Assembly: GCA_965247525.1 (NCBI GenBank) | Contig: OZ252015.1 | Location: 1,674,001-1,738,000 of the forward strand | Direction of reading: 5' to 3' | Source of the DNA: JAZKID01 sp965247525 | GTDB taxonomy: Bacteria > Pseudomonadota > Alphaproteobacteria > Rhizobiales > UBA4765 | Length of the DNA stretch: 64,000 nt | Shown here: positions 34,675 to 42,640 of the stretch, piece after piece | Numbering within the stretch: the first letter of the stretch is position 1 | How the letters are laid out: each line of letters starts with the position of its first letter | Position numbers and translations under genes: made by a program | The notes under the pieces: generated by a model | What the model saw: the letters and a program-made list of their open reading frames with translations, nothing else | The model's database searches: none | Told to the model about the DNA's origin: nothing

Positions 34675-35361
34675 TCAGGCCTTCGAAAAGCGCTCAAACA
34701 CTTTCGATAGATCGACGTTGGGCTGCTCGTCATCCTTGTCGATGCTCGGCGCCTGATTTTCAAACACAGGCTGTTTTGCCGTTGTGACTTCGGCAGGCAG
34801 CAGTGTTGTAATCGTCTGGTTTTCGTCTGCACGCGGCTTGCCTTTGTTGGCGCGGTTCACTTCAAAATCAAGTTCCAGCTGCGAGCACAGGCCGAGGATC
34901 ACGGGATCAGATGGGGTGAGGGTGGACGCATTCCAATGCGTGCGGTCACGAATTTGCGCGATAGTATGTTTGGTCGTGCCGACGAGGCGCATGATCTGCG
35001 CGTCTTTCAACTCGGCATGGTTGCGGATGAGCCATAAAATTGCGTTCGGGCGGTCCTGGCGGCGCGACACGGGCGTGTAGCGCGGGGTCTTCTTTTTCTT
35101 TTCTGGAACGTAATATTTGCTCAACGCAAGTTCCAGCTTGTGGCCTTCGTCTTTTTCGCCCTTGGCAATCTCTTCGCGTGTGAGCTGGCCTGAATTGATC
35201 GGGTCCATGCCTTTGATGCCTTGCGCACTTTCGCCGTCGGCAATCGCACGGACTTCCAAAGGATGCAGTTTGCAGAAATCGGCGATCTGCTGGAATGACA
35301 GCGAGGTGTTGTCGACAAGCCAGACGGCTGTTGCTTTTGGCATCAAAGGGGCATTGGACAT
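34675..35361 (-). CDS. trcR: Cell-cycle transcriptional regulator TrcR (DUF1013)
   Basis: This 228-residue protein has the DUF1013 start PKATAVWLVDNTSLSFQQIADFCKLHPLEVRAIADGE, a central DRPNAILWLIRNHAELKDAQIMRLVGTTKHTIAQIRDRTHWN (two helix-turn-helix-like segments) and an acidic tail. The family is restricted to alphaproteobacteria and is linked to cell-cycle transcription. The 216-bp gap to the divergent 761-aa orphan should hold both promoters; I see no CtrA box there. Confidence 0.88.
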   Translation of the reverse strand: MSNAPLMPKATAVWLVDNTSLSFQQIADFCKLHPLEVRAIADGESAQGIKGMDPINSGQLTREEIAKGEKDEGHKLELALSKYYVPEKKKKTPRYTPVSRRQDRPNAILWLIRNHAELKDAQIMRLVGTTKHTIAQIRDRTHWNASTLTPSDPVILGLCSQLELDFEVNRANKGKPRADENQTITTLLPAEVTTAKQPVFENQAPSIDKDDEQPNVDLSKVFERFSKA

Positions 35362-35577
35362 CTGTGTCGCTCCGCATAAGGTTGTGAAGCCTGCCGGGCT
35401 CGCCTGGCAGGGTCATCAGGCAAATGATGACAAGGGAATTTCATCCCTTATAATCCAGCTTGATGCCAGCGCCAAGTGGAAATATTTATGATTGGTATGA
35501 GTTTTTTCGAGCAAAAAAAACATTGTCTTATGGAGCAATCGATTTAAGATACGATTTTTAATCATATTGCCGGTTCG

Positions 35578-37863
35578 ATGAATATATTAGCTGCAGACAA
35601 AAAAATAGACATATCGCCCATTATTAGTGGCGTGAACGGACAACTCCGAAAACCTGAACCTTTTCAAGATAATTACGGTCACGTTTTTGGTCATTACACC
35701 ACAATCTCAAAAAATTTCGAAAAACCGCTGTATTCATCCGGTCATAATTTTAGCGATTCTGTATCTAAATTCTTCAAAACTGGATTAAAGCATGATCTTC
35801 CTTACTTTGTTGCTGCCGGCGTCGGGGCTTTGATTACAGGTGTTGTATTCTCAAAATCTAAAAAAATAGCAGCTTTTGTAAAAGACACATTACCATTTTT
35901 ACGTGCGGAAATGCCGCGTGCTGAAAAACTGATGAGTGATTACGAAGGCTGGGCAGAACGCTATGGCGCGCAAATGCGACAATTGCTAAATATTGACCAT
36001 CAATCTCGAGCATTTGTTTTTGAAGATAAAAACAGCAATATTTTAAATACAATATCCAAAATAAAACAAAAAATTATTATCCCTGATAAGCCTGAAGGCG
36101 CTCAAACGCTTATGATGGTGTCTTCAAAAAAAATAAAAACAATGCGAAAAAAAATTTCTCAGGATATTTTAGCGTTGGATCCTGGCTCCGATCTTTATAT
36201 AAAAGCTCTTGATGAAGGTTATCTTGATGACAATGGTGTAAGAATTGTCAAAATGACAAAGGATGAGTTTCGCCTAGCAGAGGTTTACCAAAATGTAGCG
36301 GCAAGGAGAAAAAGAAAAGGAATTAAAATAAAATCTGGAAAATCAACAGGAAAAGAATCTCAGCCTATTCTTCTTGCTGAAGCTGAAAATATCATCTCCA
36401 TTTTGCGAGACTCTGCGAGCAAGGCCGAGGAAATAACGTCTGTTTCTTCAACTGCAGACGTTACTAATACCTGTAATGAATTTTTAAAAACAATAAACCG
36501 CTCAAATAATAGTACACAGTTAATAAAAAAGCGGTTTTCTTTGCCAGATATTCTCTCGCGTGAATTGTCTAATTTAGATGTGAGTTTCAAAGCACAGGAA
36601 AACCCATTAAAAGTTGTTGAATATTATAGATCAAGCAACGAACCAACAAATCGGTTAATCGTAAAGCGCTTCATGCTTGATGATATCGAAACTCAAATCG
36701 GCAAAGCCAAAAAATTTCGTAACGAAATAGAAAAATGGGACTTGTCAAAATTAACAAGTTCGCCCGAGACGAAAACCGTTTTTACTCAACAAGATTTAAA
36801 TAATCATAAAAGCCAAATTAATTTGATTGACGAATTCGTAAGCGCACTTCGAACGCAACTTGAAAAATCTGGTAAAATTAAAAGTTTTAATGCAAAAAAA
36901 ACTTTGAAAATATTGCTGCATGAAAGTAAAATTTTATTCGAGCCTACCGACTATTCACTCAAAAATATCTTGCAATCTGATTTGGCTGAAAATCATCTTC
37001 AAATCATAGATATGGAAGCAGCGCGGCAATTCAACCGGGCCGGGAATGCCCAGATTAAAAATCCTGCACATTACCTTCAGGAATTGGTCTCGTTGGAAGA
37101 CAAAATTGACTGCCTGCAAAAAATGGTTTTAGGCAACCATATATCACCTGCGCGATACACAGATGAATTAAGGGAACTGCGTAAAGCGAGTAACTCAACT
37201 TTCCGTCTTCAAGTCAAAAGCCTCGAATCTTTTTTTGATAAAAAAATCGAGAATTTGCCTCAATACTTTTCTGAGGCAATGGATAAAGTTGAGCGTTTGA
37301 AATCGAGCGCATCAAAACATGCTTCTGACTTTAACTTTATTATTTCAGATCCGCACTTTGCTCGTCGCGCAAAAATACTGCAGGCACGTTGCGATATCCT
37401 TGATGCCGCAATTCGTCGGCTGGAAAGCGCAGACACTTCAAAATCGCTTGAAATGCACTACGTTCTAGATAATGTTAAATCTATGCTGCAGCGTGATTGG
37501 AATGATTTTGACAGTGCCACGATTTTAAAATCGCGATTCAATCTTGAGCCTGTAACAAATCCTTATCCTCCAATATCAGAAGATGTTTCTGAACACATTC
37601 AAGTCTCAGCGCAAACAAAAGCATTATTTATGGAATGGCGTAAAAAATGCCGTACGCCGTCTTTCCTCGTTTCTGCATTGCAAAAGCAGGGGTGGGTTGA
37701 GCTTCCGAAACGCGGAAGTCATCACTATTTTTGGAAAGAAGGCGTAGGTAAAATACCTATCCCAATCCACACTGATGCTGAAGGTATTGCCTATGGTACT
37801 TTGTTAAATATTTTCAATCAGGCGGGTTGGTCAATTCATAATTTTCCAACGGCACTTTTATAG
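35578..37863 (+). CDS. Orphan membrane-anchored coiled-coil protein with C-terminal HicA-like toxin domain
   Basis: This 761-residue protein has a polar N-terminus without signal peptide, one Gly/Ala-rich membrane helix at about 75-91 (LPYFVAAGVGALITGVVF) with a basic flank, and some 590 residues of Lys/Glu-rich helix with two related motifs (KRFSLPDIL, KRFMLDDIE). At residues about 693-761 sits a HicA-like domain: LVSALQKQGWVEL, GSH at 713-715, IPIPIHT, then GTLLNIFNQAGW. HicA proteins are small dsRBD-fold mRNA interferases whose catalytic His lies in G-S-H. Seen: all conserved landmarks in order and at normal spacing. Inferred: nuclease activity. No HicB-like gene is adjacent. AT-rich, unlike its neighbours trcR and the quinone oxidoreductase gene. 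Confidence 0.75.
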   Translation: MNILAADKKIDISPIISGVNGQLRKPEPFQDNYGHVFGHYTTISKNFEKPLYSSGHNFSDSVSKFFKTGLKHDLPYFVAAGVGALITGVVFSKSKKIAAFVKDTLPFLRAEMPRAEKLMSDYEGWAERYGAQMRQLLNIDHQSRAFVFEDKNSNILNTISKIKQKIIIPDKPEGAQTLMMVSSKKIKTMRKKISQDILALDPGSDLYIKALDEGYLDDNGVRIVKMTKDEFRLAEVYQNVAARRKRKGIKIKSGKSTGKESQPILLAEAENIISILRDSASKAEEITSVSSTADVTNTCNEFLKTINRSNNSTQLIKKRFSLPDILSRELSNLDVSFKAQENPLKVVEYYRSSNEPTNRLIVKRFMLDDIETQIGKAKKFRNEIEKWDLSKLTSSPETKTVFTQQDLNNHKSQINLIDEFVSALRTQLEKSGKIKSFNAKKTLKILLHESKILFEPTDYSLKNILQSDLAENHLQIIDMEAARQFNRAGNAQIKNPAHYLQELVSLEDKIDCLQKMVLGNHISPARYTDELRELRKASNSTFRLQVKSLESFFDKKIENLPQYFSEAMDKVERLKSSASKHASDFNFIISDPHFARRAKILQARCDILDAAIRRLESADTSKSLEMHYVLDNVKSMLQRDWNDFDSATILKSRFNLEPVTNPYPPISEDVSEHIQVSAQTKALFMEWRKKCRTPSFLVSALQKQGWVELPKRGSHHYFWKEGVGKIPIPIHTDAEGIAYGTLLNIFNQAGWSIHNFPTALL

Positions 37864-38853
37864 TTTCATTAGTGAAAGAACAATTTTGCCGATATGCGCG
37901 CCGCTTTCCATACGGGCGTGCGCGGCAGAGGCATCCTGCAGTGAAAAGACGCGATCGATCACCGGGCGAAACATGTTTGCTGCAATCATTGGCCAGATGT
38001 TTTGCTCAACGCTCATAGCGATGCTTGATTTTGTGGCAAGATTTTGCGGCCGCAATGTCGAGCCTGTCAGTGACAGCCTCTTGCCCATGATCTTACGCAT
38101 ATCAATTTCAACTTTTGCGCCTTTCAGCGTCGCAATTTGCACAAGGCGCGCCTCAGGGGCGGCGCAGTCAATATTGCGCATCACATAATCACCGCCCACC
38201 ATGTCGAGGATCACATCCGCGCCGCTGCCCTTGGTCGCTTGCAAAACCTCCGCGACAAAATCTTGCTTTTGATAGTTGATGGCGATGTCCGCACCAATTT
38301 GAATGCAGGCCGCGCATTTTTCATCCGTTCCCGCTGTCGTCACCACAAAAGCGCCGGCAGCTTTTGCAATCTGGATCGCGGTCGTGCCGATCCCGGACGT
38401 GCCGCCATGCACCAGAAAACGGTTTCCCTTTTGCAGCTGACCGCGCTCGAACACATTGTGACAGACGGTAAAACAGGTCTCCGGCAATGCGGCCGCTTCG
38501 ATTAAAGACAGATTTGCGGGCGCAGGCAGGCAAAGCGTTTCAGCCGCGCAGGCAAATTGCGCATAGCCGCCGCCGCTCAAAAGCGCACAGACTTTATCGC
38601 CAATTTTAAAACGGTTGCTTCCCGCGCCAAGCGCGGCAACGACACCCGACACTTCAAGGCCGGGCAGATCGCTGGCGCCCTCGGGTGCTGGATATTGTCC
38701 CATGCGCTGAAACACATCGGGGCGGTTGATGCCAGCGGCGGCAACTTTGATGAGCACTTCGCCGGCCTGCGGCACAGGTATGGCGCGCTGCGTCACTTGC
38801 AACACTTCGGGGCCACCAAATTTTGTAATTTCAACAGCGTCCATTTGGCTCAT
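37858..38853 (-). CDS. NAD(P)H:quinone oxidoreductase (zinc-independent MDR family)
   Basis: This 331-residue medium-chain reductase has an N-terminal GroES-like domain (VLIKVAAAGINRPDVFQRMGQYP; LPGLEVSGVVAALGAG) and a Rossmann domain (FLVHGGTSGIGTTAIQIAKAAGAFVVTTAGT; GADVILDMVGGDYV). It lacks zinc-ligand Cys, as in the quinone reductase/PIG3 branch. ATG 38853 is chosen. It ends 6 bp inside the convergent orphan gene. Confidence 0.92.
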   Translation of the reverse strand: MSQMDAVEITKFGGPEVLQVTQRAIPVPQAGEVLIKVAAAGINRPDVFQRMGQYPAPEGASDLPGLEVSGVVAALGAGSNRFKIGDKVCALLSGGGYAQFACAAETLCLPAPANLSLIEAAALPETCFTVCHNVFERGQLQKGNRFLVHGGTSGIGTTAIQIAKAAGAFVVTTAGTDEKCAACIQIGADIAINYQKQDFVAEVLQATKGSGADVILDMVGGDYVMRNIDCAAPEARLVQIATLKGAKVEIDMRKIMGKRLSLTGSTLRPQNLATKSSIAMSVEQNIWPMIAANMFRPVIDRVFSLQDASAAHARMESGAHIGKIVLSLMKL

Positions 38854-38927
38854 CAGCGTCGAACTTTCTTTTATGCGGGCGCGCATTTAGGGTGATTTAT
38901 GGTTAATGCGGCAGGATGAGGCAGACA

Positions 38928-39119
38928 ATGGGATTTAACGATGACGACGCACCAAAAAAGGCACCAACCCACGAAATGGGTCAGGTTTTGGACGCTCTCT
39001 CCATAGAGGAGCTCACAAAAAGAGTGACACTTCTTCAGGAAGAAATAACAAGACTTGAACAGGCCAAACTGAAGAAAAGCGCTGTGAGAGAAGCGGCTGG
39101 CGCATTTTTCAAAACGTGA
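38928..39119 (+). CDS. DUF1192 family small protein
   Basis: This 63-residue protein has an acidic start (GFNDDDAPKKAP) and a coiled-coil segment (LSIEELTKRVTLLQEEITRLEQAKLKKSAVREAAGAFF), the DUF1192 pattern. GAGGC precedes ATG 38928. It often lies near rcdA in alphaproteobacteria, as here. Function unknown. Confidence 0.85.
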   Translation: MGFNDDDAPKKAPTHEMGQVLDALSIEELTKRVTLLQEEITRLEQAKLKKSAVREAAGAFFKT

Positions 39120-39204
39120 GAGCTTTTTAAGCTGAACAAAAGCGCAGAAAATATCCTAAATTTTGTTTCAAATTTTACGCGCCGTTAACGAATTGGGCCT
39201 ACCT

Positions 39205-39291
39205 TTAAAACTGTCTCTTGGTGGTTTCGACCACTTTGCCGACGCCTCCCTGTTTCAACTTTCAAAGCCGCGTTTCGCGGCTTTTTTTTTT
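39205..39291 (+). ncRNA. Candidate small RNA with CCUCCC motif
   Basis: In the 321-bp gap between the DUF1192 gene and rcdA I see a hairpin GTGGT-TTCG-ACCAC (39221-39234), an unpaired stretch containing CCTCCC (39245-39250, complementary to Shine-Dalgarno sequences), then a strong terminator AAGCCGCG-TTT-CGCGGCTT plus T9 (39265-39291). This is the layout of trans-acting anti-SD sRNAs. The 5' end and promoter are not clear. It could instead be only a decorated terminator of the DUF1192 gene. Confidence 0.4.
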
Positions 39292-39383
39292 ACTTCTTTA
39301 AGACGCCATTCGGCAGCTTTGGGCGTTCATCACATGGATTTACCACATTCAGGGCTTTTCCTAGGCAAGAACCCAAAGCCGCG

Positions 39384-39398
39384 TTAAGCTTCAATTAA
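39384..39398. promoter_or_regulatory. Exact CtrA-type box upstream of rcdA
   Basis: TTAA-GCTTCAA-TTAA is a perfect CtrA full site, 42 bp upstream of the rcdA ATG and just after the sRNA/terminator structure, so it belongs to rcdA. It implies feedback: CtrA would control an adaptor for its own proteolysis pathway. Confidence 0.65.
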
Positions 39399-39440
39399 CT
39401 TAAAGCACGGCAACACATTAATAGGGTAGCGAGTCACATT

Positions 39441-39977
39441 ATGAGCATTTCAGAACAAGACGATCTTTCTTTCATCGACGCCGAAACCGTTGCCTTTGGC
39501 GACCGCCTTGTTGCATCCAACATGTTTATGGGTCTGTTCCAAAACGGAATGGGTCTTATCGAAGAAACGGCCAACTATCTTGATGGCCAGGGCCGCGCAG
39601 AAAGCAAAGAACTGTCACGTGCCGGCACGCTCGCTTACGCCACTGAAAGCATGCGCCTGACAACACGCTTGATGCAGATTGCGTCATGGCTTCTTCTTCA
39701 CCGCTCGGTCAACGAAGGTGAAATTTCAAAAGAACAGGCCCGCATTGATAAAGGAAAATTCAAGCTCGACACGCTTGGTGCAGGTGATATGACACCAGCT
39801 GTTGAAGAGCTGCCACTCGCGCTTCGCGATCTGGTTGCGCGCTCGCTGCGCCTGCAGGACCGTGTGCTGCACATCGACAGCCTGCTCTACAATAACGAAA
39901 TCAATCTCATTCCGTCCATCAGCCCGGTCAACCCGATGATGGCGCGTCTTGAAGCAAGCTTCGGCGCTGCGAACTAA
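39441..39977 (+). CDS. rcdA: CtrA-proteolysis adaptor RcdA (DUF1465)
   Basis: This 178-residue all-helical protein belongs to the DUF1465/RcdA family: FGDRLVASNMFMGLFQNGMGLIEETANYLDGQGR, SRAGTLAYATESMRLTTRLMQIASWLLLHRSVNEGE, and LRLQDRVLHIDSLL. Together with ClpXP and CpdR (encoded at 1.3 kb) it forms the adaptor hierarchy that removes CtrA in Caulobacter. Preceded by a CtrA-type box and followed by a bidirectional terminator shared with rpmE. Confidence 0.92.
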   Translation: MSISEQDDLSFIDAETVAFGDRLVASNMFMGLFQNGMGLIEETANYLDGQGRAESKELSRAGTLAYATESMRLTTRLMQIASWLLLHRSVNEGEISKEQARIDKGKFKLDTLGAGDMTPAVEELPLALRDLVARSLRLQDRVLHIDSLLYNNEINLIPSISPVNPMMARLEASFGAAN

Positions 39978-39992
39978 AAATCTTCTGCAGAC

Positions 39993-40026
39993 AAAAAAAG
40001 GGCCGCATATTGCGGCCTTTTTTTTA
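39993..40026. terminator. Bidirectional terminator between rcdA and rpmE
   Basis: An A-run, GGCCGCA-TAT-TGCGGCC and T9 serve rcdA (+) and rpmE (-) alike. Confidence 0.9.
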
Positions 40027-40042
40027 TATCGTAATTTTAAAA

Positions 40043-40264
40043 TTACGCTTCTTTTTTCAAGAAGGCGAATTTCTCGTTGAACTTCGACACACGGTTGCCG
40101 CGCAGTTTCTGCTCACCGCCTGTCCAGGCAGGGTGTGTTTTTGAATCGATGTCGAGGTTGAGCGTGTCGCCCTCTTTGCCCCATGTGGAACGGGTCTCAA
40201 ACGACGAACCATCTGTCATGACGACTTTGATGAAATGGTAGCCGGGATGTGTGTCTTGTTTCAT
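40043..40264 (-). CDS. rpmE: 50S ribosomal protein bL31
   Basis: This 73-residue protein has KQDTHPGYHFIKVVMTDG, ETRSTWGKEGDTLNLDIDSKTHPAWTGG and a basic end. It matches alphaproteobacterial L31 without the zinc-binding Cys residues. I start it at ATG 40264; an upstream in-frame start would add 24 residues that are not part of the family. Confidence 0.95.
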   Translation of the reverse strand: MKQDTHPGYHFIKVVMTDGSSFETRSTWGKEGDTLNLDIDSKTHPAWTGGEQKLRGNRVSKFNEKFAFLKKEA

Positions 40265-40341
40265 GACTGCTGACTTTCGGGTCGTTGTGTTCAAATTTGA
40301 AGCCCTGCGCATAACCCATTCTGCTGCAAACAGCAAGATGT

Positions 40342-40797
40342 TCAGGCTGTTTTTGCGCGCCTCAGCTGATAAACCGGCATTTGCGAGCGCTGGTTGATCG
40401 TTGTGCCTGTAATCGTAAAGCCCTGCGCCAGATAGAATTTGAGCGCTTTTTCATTGCTCTGGTTCACATCCAGCGCCAGAACCTCATCTGCACGCTTTTC
40501 CGCATAGGCAAGAAGCATTGCGCCAAGGCCACTACGCTGAACGAGCGGCGAAACAACAAGCTGGTCGATATAGCCGGTCGCGGGGGTCAAAACGATAAAG
40601 CCGACAGGATCGCCGCTGTCATAAACGGCAACCGTAATCTCGCCTGTGGGGATAAGCTCATTGATCCACCGCTCTTTCCACCATGGCAGGCGGGCGTGAA
40701 AATCGATGTCCGGATAAGTATGCTCCCATGTCCGCACCCACAATTCCATCAGGGGGTCGAAATCCTGCGCATTATAAGGTCGCAGACGAAAGGGCAT
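40342..40797 (-). CDS. GNAT family N-acetyltransferase
   Basis: This 151-residue protein has the GNAT core: GFIVLTPATGYIDQLVVSPLVQRSGLGAMLLAYAEKRA, containing the acetyl-CoA loop QRSGLG, then LDVNQSNEKALKFYLAQGFTITG. Substrate unknown. Its ATG overlaps the stop of the upstream IMPase gene (TAATG). Confidence 0.9.
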   Translation of the reverse strand: MPFRLRPYNAQDFDPLMELWVRTWEHTYPDIDFHARLPWWKERWINELIPTGEITVAVYDSGDPVGFIVLTPATGYIDQLVVSPLVQRSGLGAMLLAYAEKRADEVLALDVNQSNEKALKFYLAQGFTITGTTINQRSQMPVYQLRRAKTA

Positions 40798-41588
40798 TAT
40801 CCGGCTTTTTTAATCACGGACAACAGCGCCGGATGAACATGTTCATTGCCAGCAATAATTGAACCGGTTGAAAAAATATCTTTCTTGCCGTGTGCGTCGG
40901 TGACAAACCCACCCGCTTCTCGCACCAGCAAAATTCCGGCGGCCACATCCCATGGCGACAGGCCATGCTCATAATAACCATCGCAGCGCCCGGCCGCGAC
41001 ATAAGCCAGATCAAGAGCCGCAGACCCCATGCGCCGCACGCCTGCAACAATCGGCATTAATGCCGTCATTTCGCGTAAGTAACGCTGCTGGTCGCCGCGG
41101 CCAAGATGCGGCACGCCAAGCGTGATAACGCAGTCTTCCATGTCGCGGCGCGCCGCAACACGCAAACGCTTGTCATTGAGAAAAGCGCCTTTGCCTTTTT
41201 CGGCCCAGAACAGTTCATCCCAGATCGGGTTATAGACAACGCCGGCGACAAGTTCGCCCTCGCGCTCCAGCGCCAGTGAAATCGCAAAATGCGGCAGACC
41301 ATGCAGAAAATTGGTTGTGCCGTCGATGGGATCGAGAAGCCAGCGGTGGGTTGTGTCATCGCCAATCACTTCGCCGCTTTCTTCCATCAGAAAAGAATAG
41401 CCGGGGCGCGCTGTTTCCAGCTCATCGCGAATGATTTTTTCGGCCTTCTGATCAGTCAGCGTGACGAAGTCACCGGGCCCTTTGCGCGACACCTGCAGGT
41501 TTTCAACCTCGCCAAAATCGCGGGCAATCGCCCGTGCGCCTTTGCGGATAGCATTGATCATAACGTTCATAATCGCAGAGCGAAGCAT
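40797..41588 (-). CDS. suhB: Inositol monophosphatase family protein (SuhB-like)
   Basis: This 263-residue Mg-dependent phosphatase has FLMEESGE, the metal motif WLLDPIDGTTNFLHGLPHFA, RRMGSAALDLAYVAAGRCDGYYE, and WDVAAGILLVREAGG. It dephosphorylates inositol phosphate or related sugars, and SuhB members also act in rRNA antitermination. AAAGG precedes ATG 41588. It pairs with the GNAT gene in an operon. Confidence 0.93.
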   Translation of the reverse strand: MLRSAIMNVMINAIRKGARAIARDFGEVENLQVSRKGPGDFVTLTDQKAEKIIRDELETARPGYSFLMEESGEVIGDDTTHRWLLDPIDGTTNFLHGLPHFAISLALEREGELVAGVVYNPIWDELFWAEKGKGAFLNDKRLRVAARRDMEDCVITLGVPHLGRGDQQRYLREMTALMPIVAGVRRMGSAALDLAYVAAGRCDGYYEHGLSPWDVAAGILLVREAGGFVTDAHGKKDIFSTGSIIAGNEHVHPALLSVIKKAG

Positions 41589-41761
41589 GGGAGCCTTTTA
41601 AAAATAATGCTAAAGTGTTGATTTCGCTAATCAGTTTTATCAGTGCAACGAAAAACTGTGCGTTGCAAACTTTTAAATTGACTTCAGCCTTAACTATGAA
41701 ATTATATGATGACATTCATCAAACCAATGAATAAATACGATTTTTTGAAGGAATTAAAGAC

Positions 41762-42175
41762 ATGTCAGCCATCGGCCCTCTTCTTTCCAGTCGCCCACTT
41801 ATAGCGTCTCAATCATTTGTGCAGAGCTTGAACACAGCTTCAGTGGACAATGGACAAACAGTCAGTGGAAAATCGGAAAGCGATATTCGCAACGTGATTG
41901 CAAACTATCTCGTTGAAAAGTTCAAGAACGCCAATCCGAATGCAAACCAAAGACAGGTTGAGATCGAATCCGAACGTGCACGCTCCGACGATGCAATTCT
42001 GAGCGATGAAGACAGCTATGTCGTCGCCAACCGTTTGGGCGGCAAGCAATTTCGCCCTGCTGACAATTGGTTTGAAAAAACAACTGGCAAAGATGACGAT
42101 GGAAAGCGCGTGACGTTTGAGACCATCACTGCCGGCAGTTATATCTCGCACTTGCTGAGTGAACGCGCCGACTAA
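41762..42175 (+). CDS. Orphan soluble protein, 137 aa
   Basis: I do not recognise this protein. GAAGGA precedes ATG 41762. It has a Ser-rich N-terminus without classic signal peptide (MSAIGPLLSSRPLIASQSF), an amphipathic helix (IRNVIANYLVEKFKN), then acidic segments (SDDAILSDEDSYVVANRLGG; TGKDDDGKRVTFETI). It ends with its own terminator and is followed by another small orphan with calcium-loop-like motifs. The pair may be related in function. Confidence 0.6.
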   Translation: MSAIGPLLSSRPLIASQSFVQSLNTASVDNGQTVSGKSESDIRNVIANYLVEKFKNANPNANQRQVEIESERARSDDAILSDEDSYVVANRLGGKQFRPADNWFEKTTGKDDDGKRVTFETITAGSYISHLLSERAD

Positions 42176-42183
42176 TTAAAAAA

Positions 42184-42207
42184 AGCGGCTTTTAGCCGCT
42201 TTTTTTT
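42184..42207. terminator. Intrinsic terminator between two orphan genes
   Basis: An A-run, AGCGGCT-TTT-AGCCGCT and T7, 8 bp after the 137-aa orphan's stop. Confidence 0.88.
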
Positions 42208-42235
42208 AAAGACTGTATTTTATTTTATTTAAAAG

Positions 42236-42640
42236 ATGAACGGGCAAAAAATTATGATGAGTCTCGACGTATTGTTTGGCAAACAAAGAGAACGTTTAGT
42301 CACCATTGATGAGCTGACGACATTTATGCGCAGCTTTGACAGATATGCTGGCGGTGCGAATGGCGAACGGATTGACGCATCAGACGGCCAGATTAACCAG
42401 GACGAAGCCTTTTCCGCGCGGCAGGTTCTTGGCGTCAGCGTTGAAGATTTTTTTTCTGATAAAAATGCGTACATTGTCGGCATCGTTGATAAAATGATGT
42501 GCTATGCCGGAGACGACCATAAGTTGAGCTATGACGAACTGAAAGCGGGCGCCAAAGAAATGGACGCGCTTCAACGCCAAAAAATAAAAGACTCGCGCGG
42601 TCTCGGTTTTGGCATCAAGCCCACGCCCGAAGACAATTAG
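42236..42640 (+). CDS. Orphan protein with EF-hand-like motifs, 134 aa
   Basis: This is not a recognised family. Two segments resemble EF-hand loops with missing first ligands: IDASDGQINQDE (Asp5, Gly6, Ile8, Glu12 in place) and YAGDDHKLSYDE (Asp5, Leu8, Glu12 in place), each flanked by helices and each about 45 residues apart in a helix-loop-helix rhythm. This suggests a degenerate calcium-binding pair. Starts at 42254 or 42257 are also possible. It overlaps the stop of the convergent Sel1 gene. Confidence 0.55.
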   Translation: MNGQKIMMSLDVLFGKQRERLVTIDELTTFMRSFDRYAGGANGERIDASDGQINQDEAFSARQVLGVSVEDFFSDKNAYIVGIVDKMMCYAGDDHKLSYDELKAGAKEMDALQRQKIKDSRGLGFGIKPTPEDN

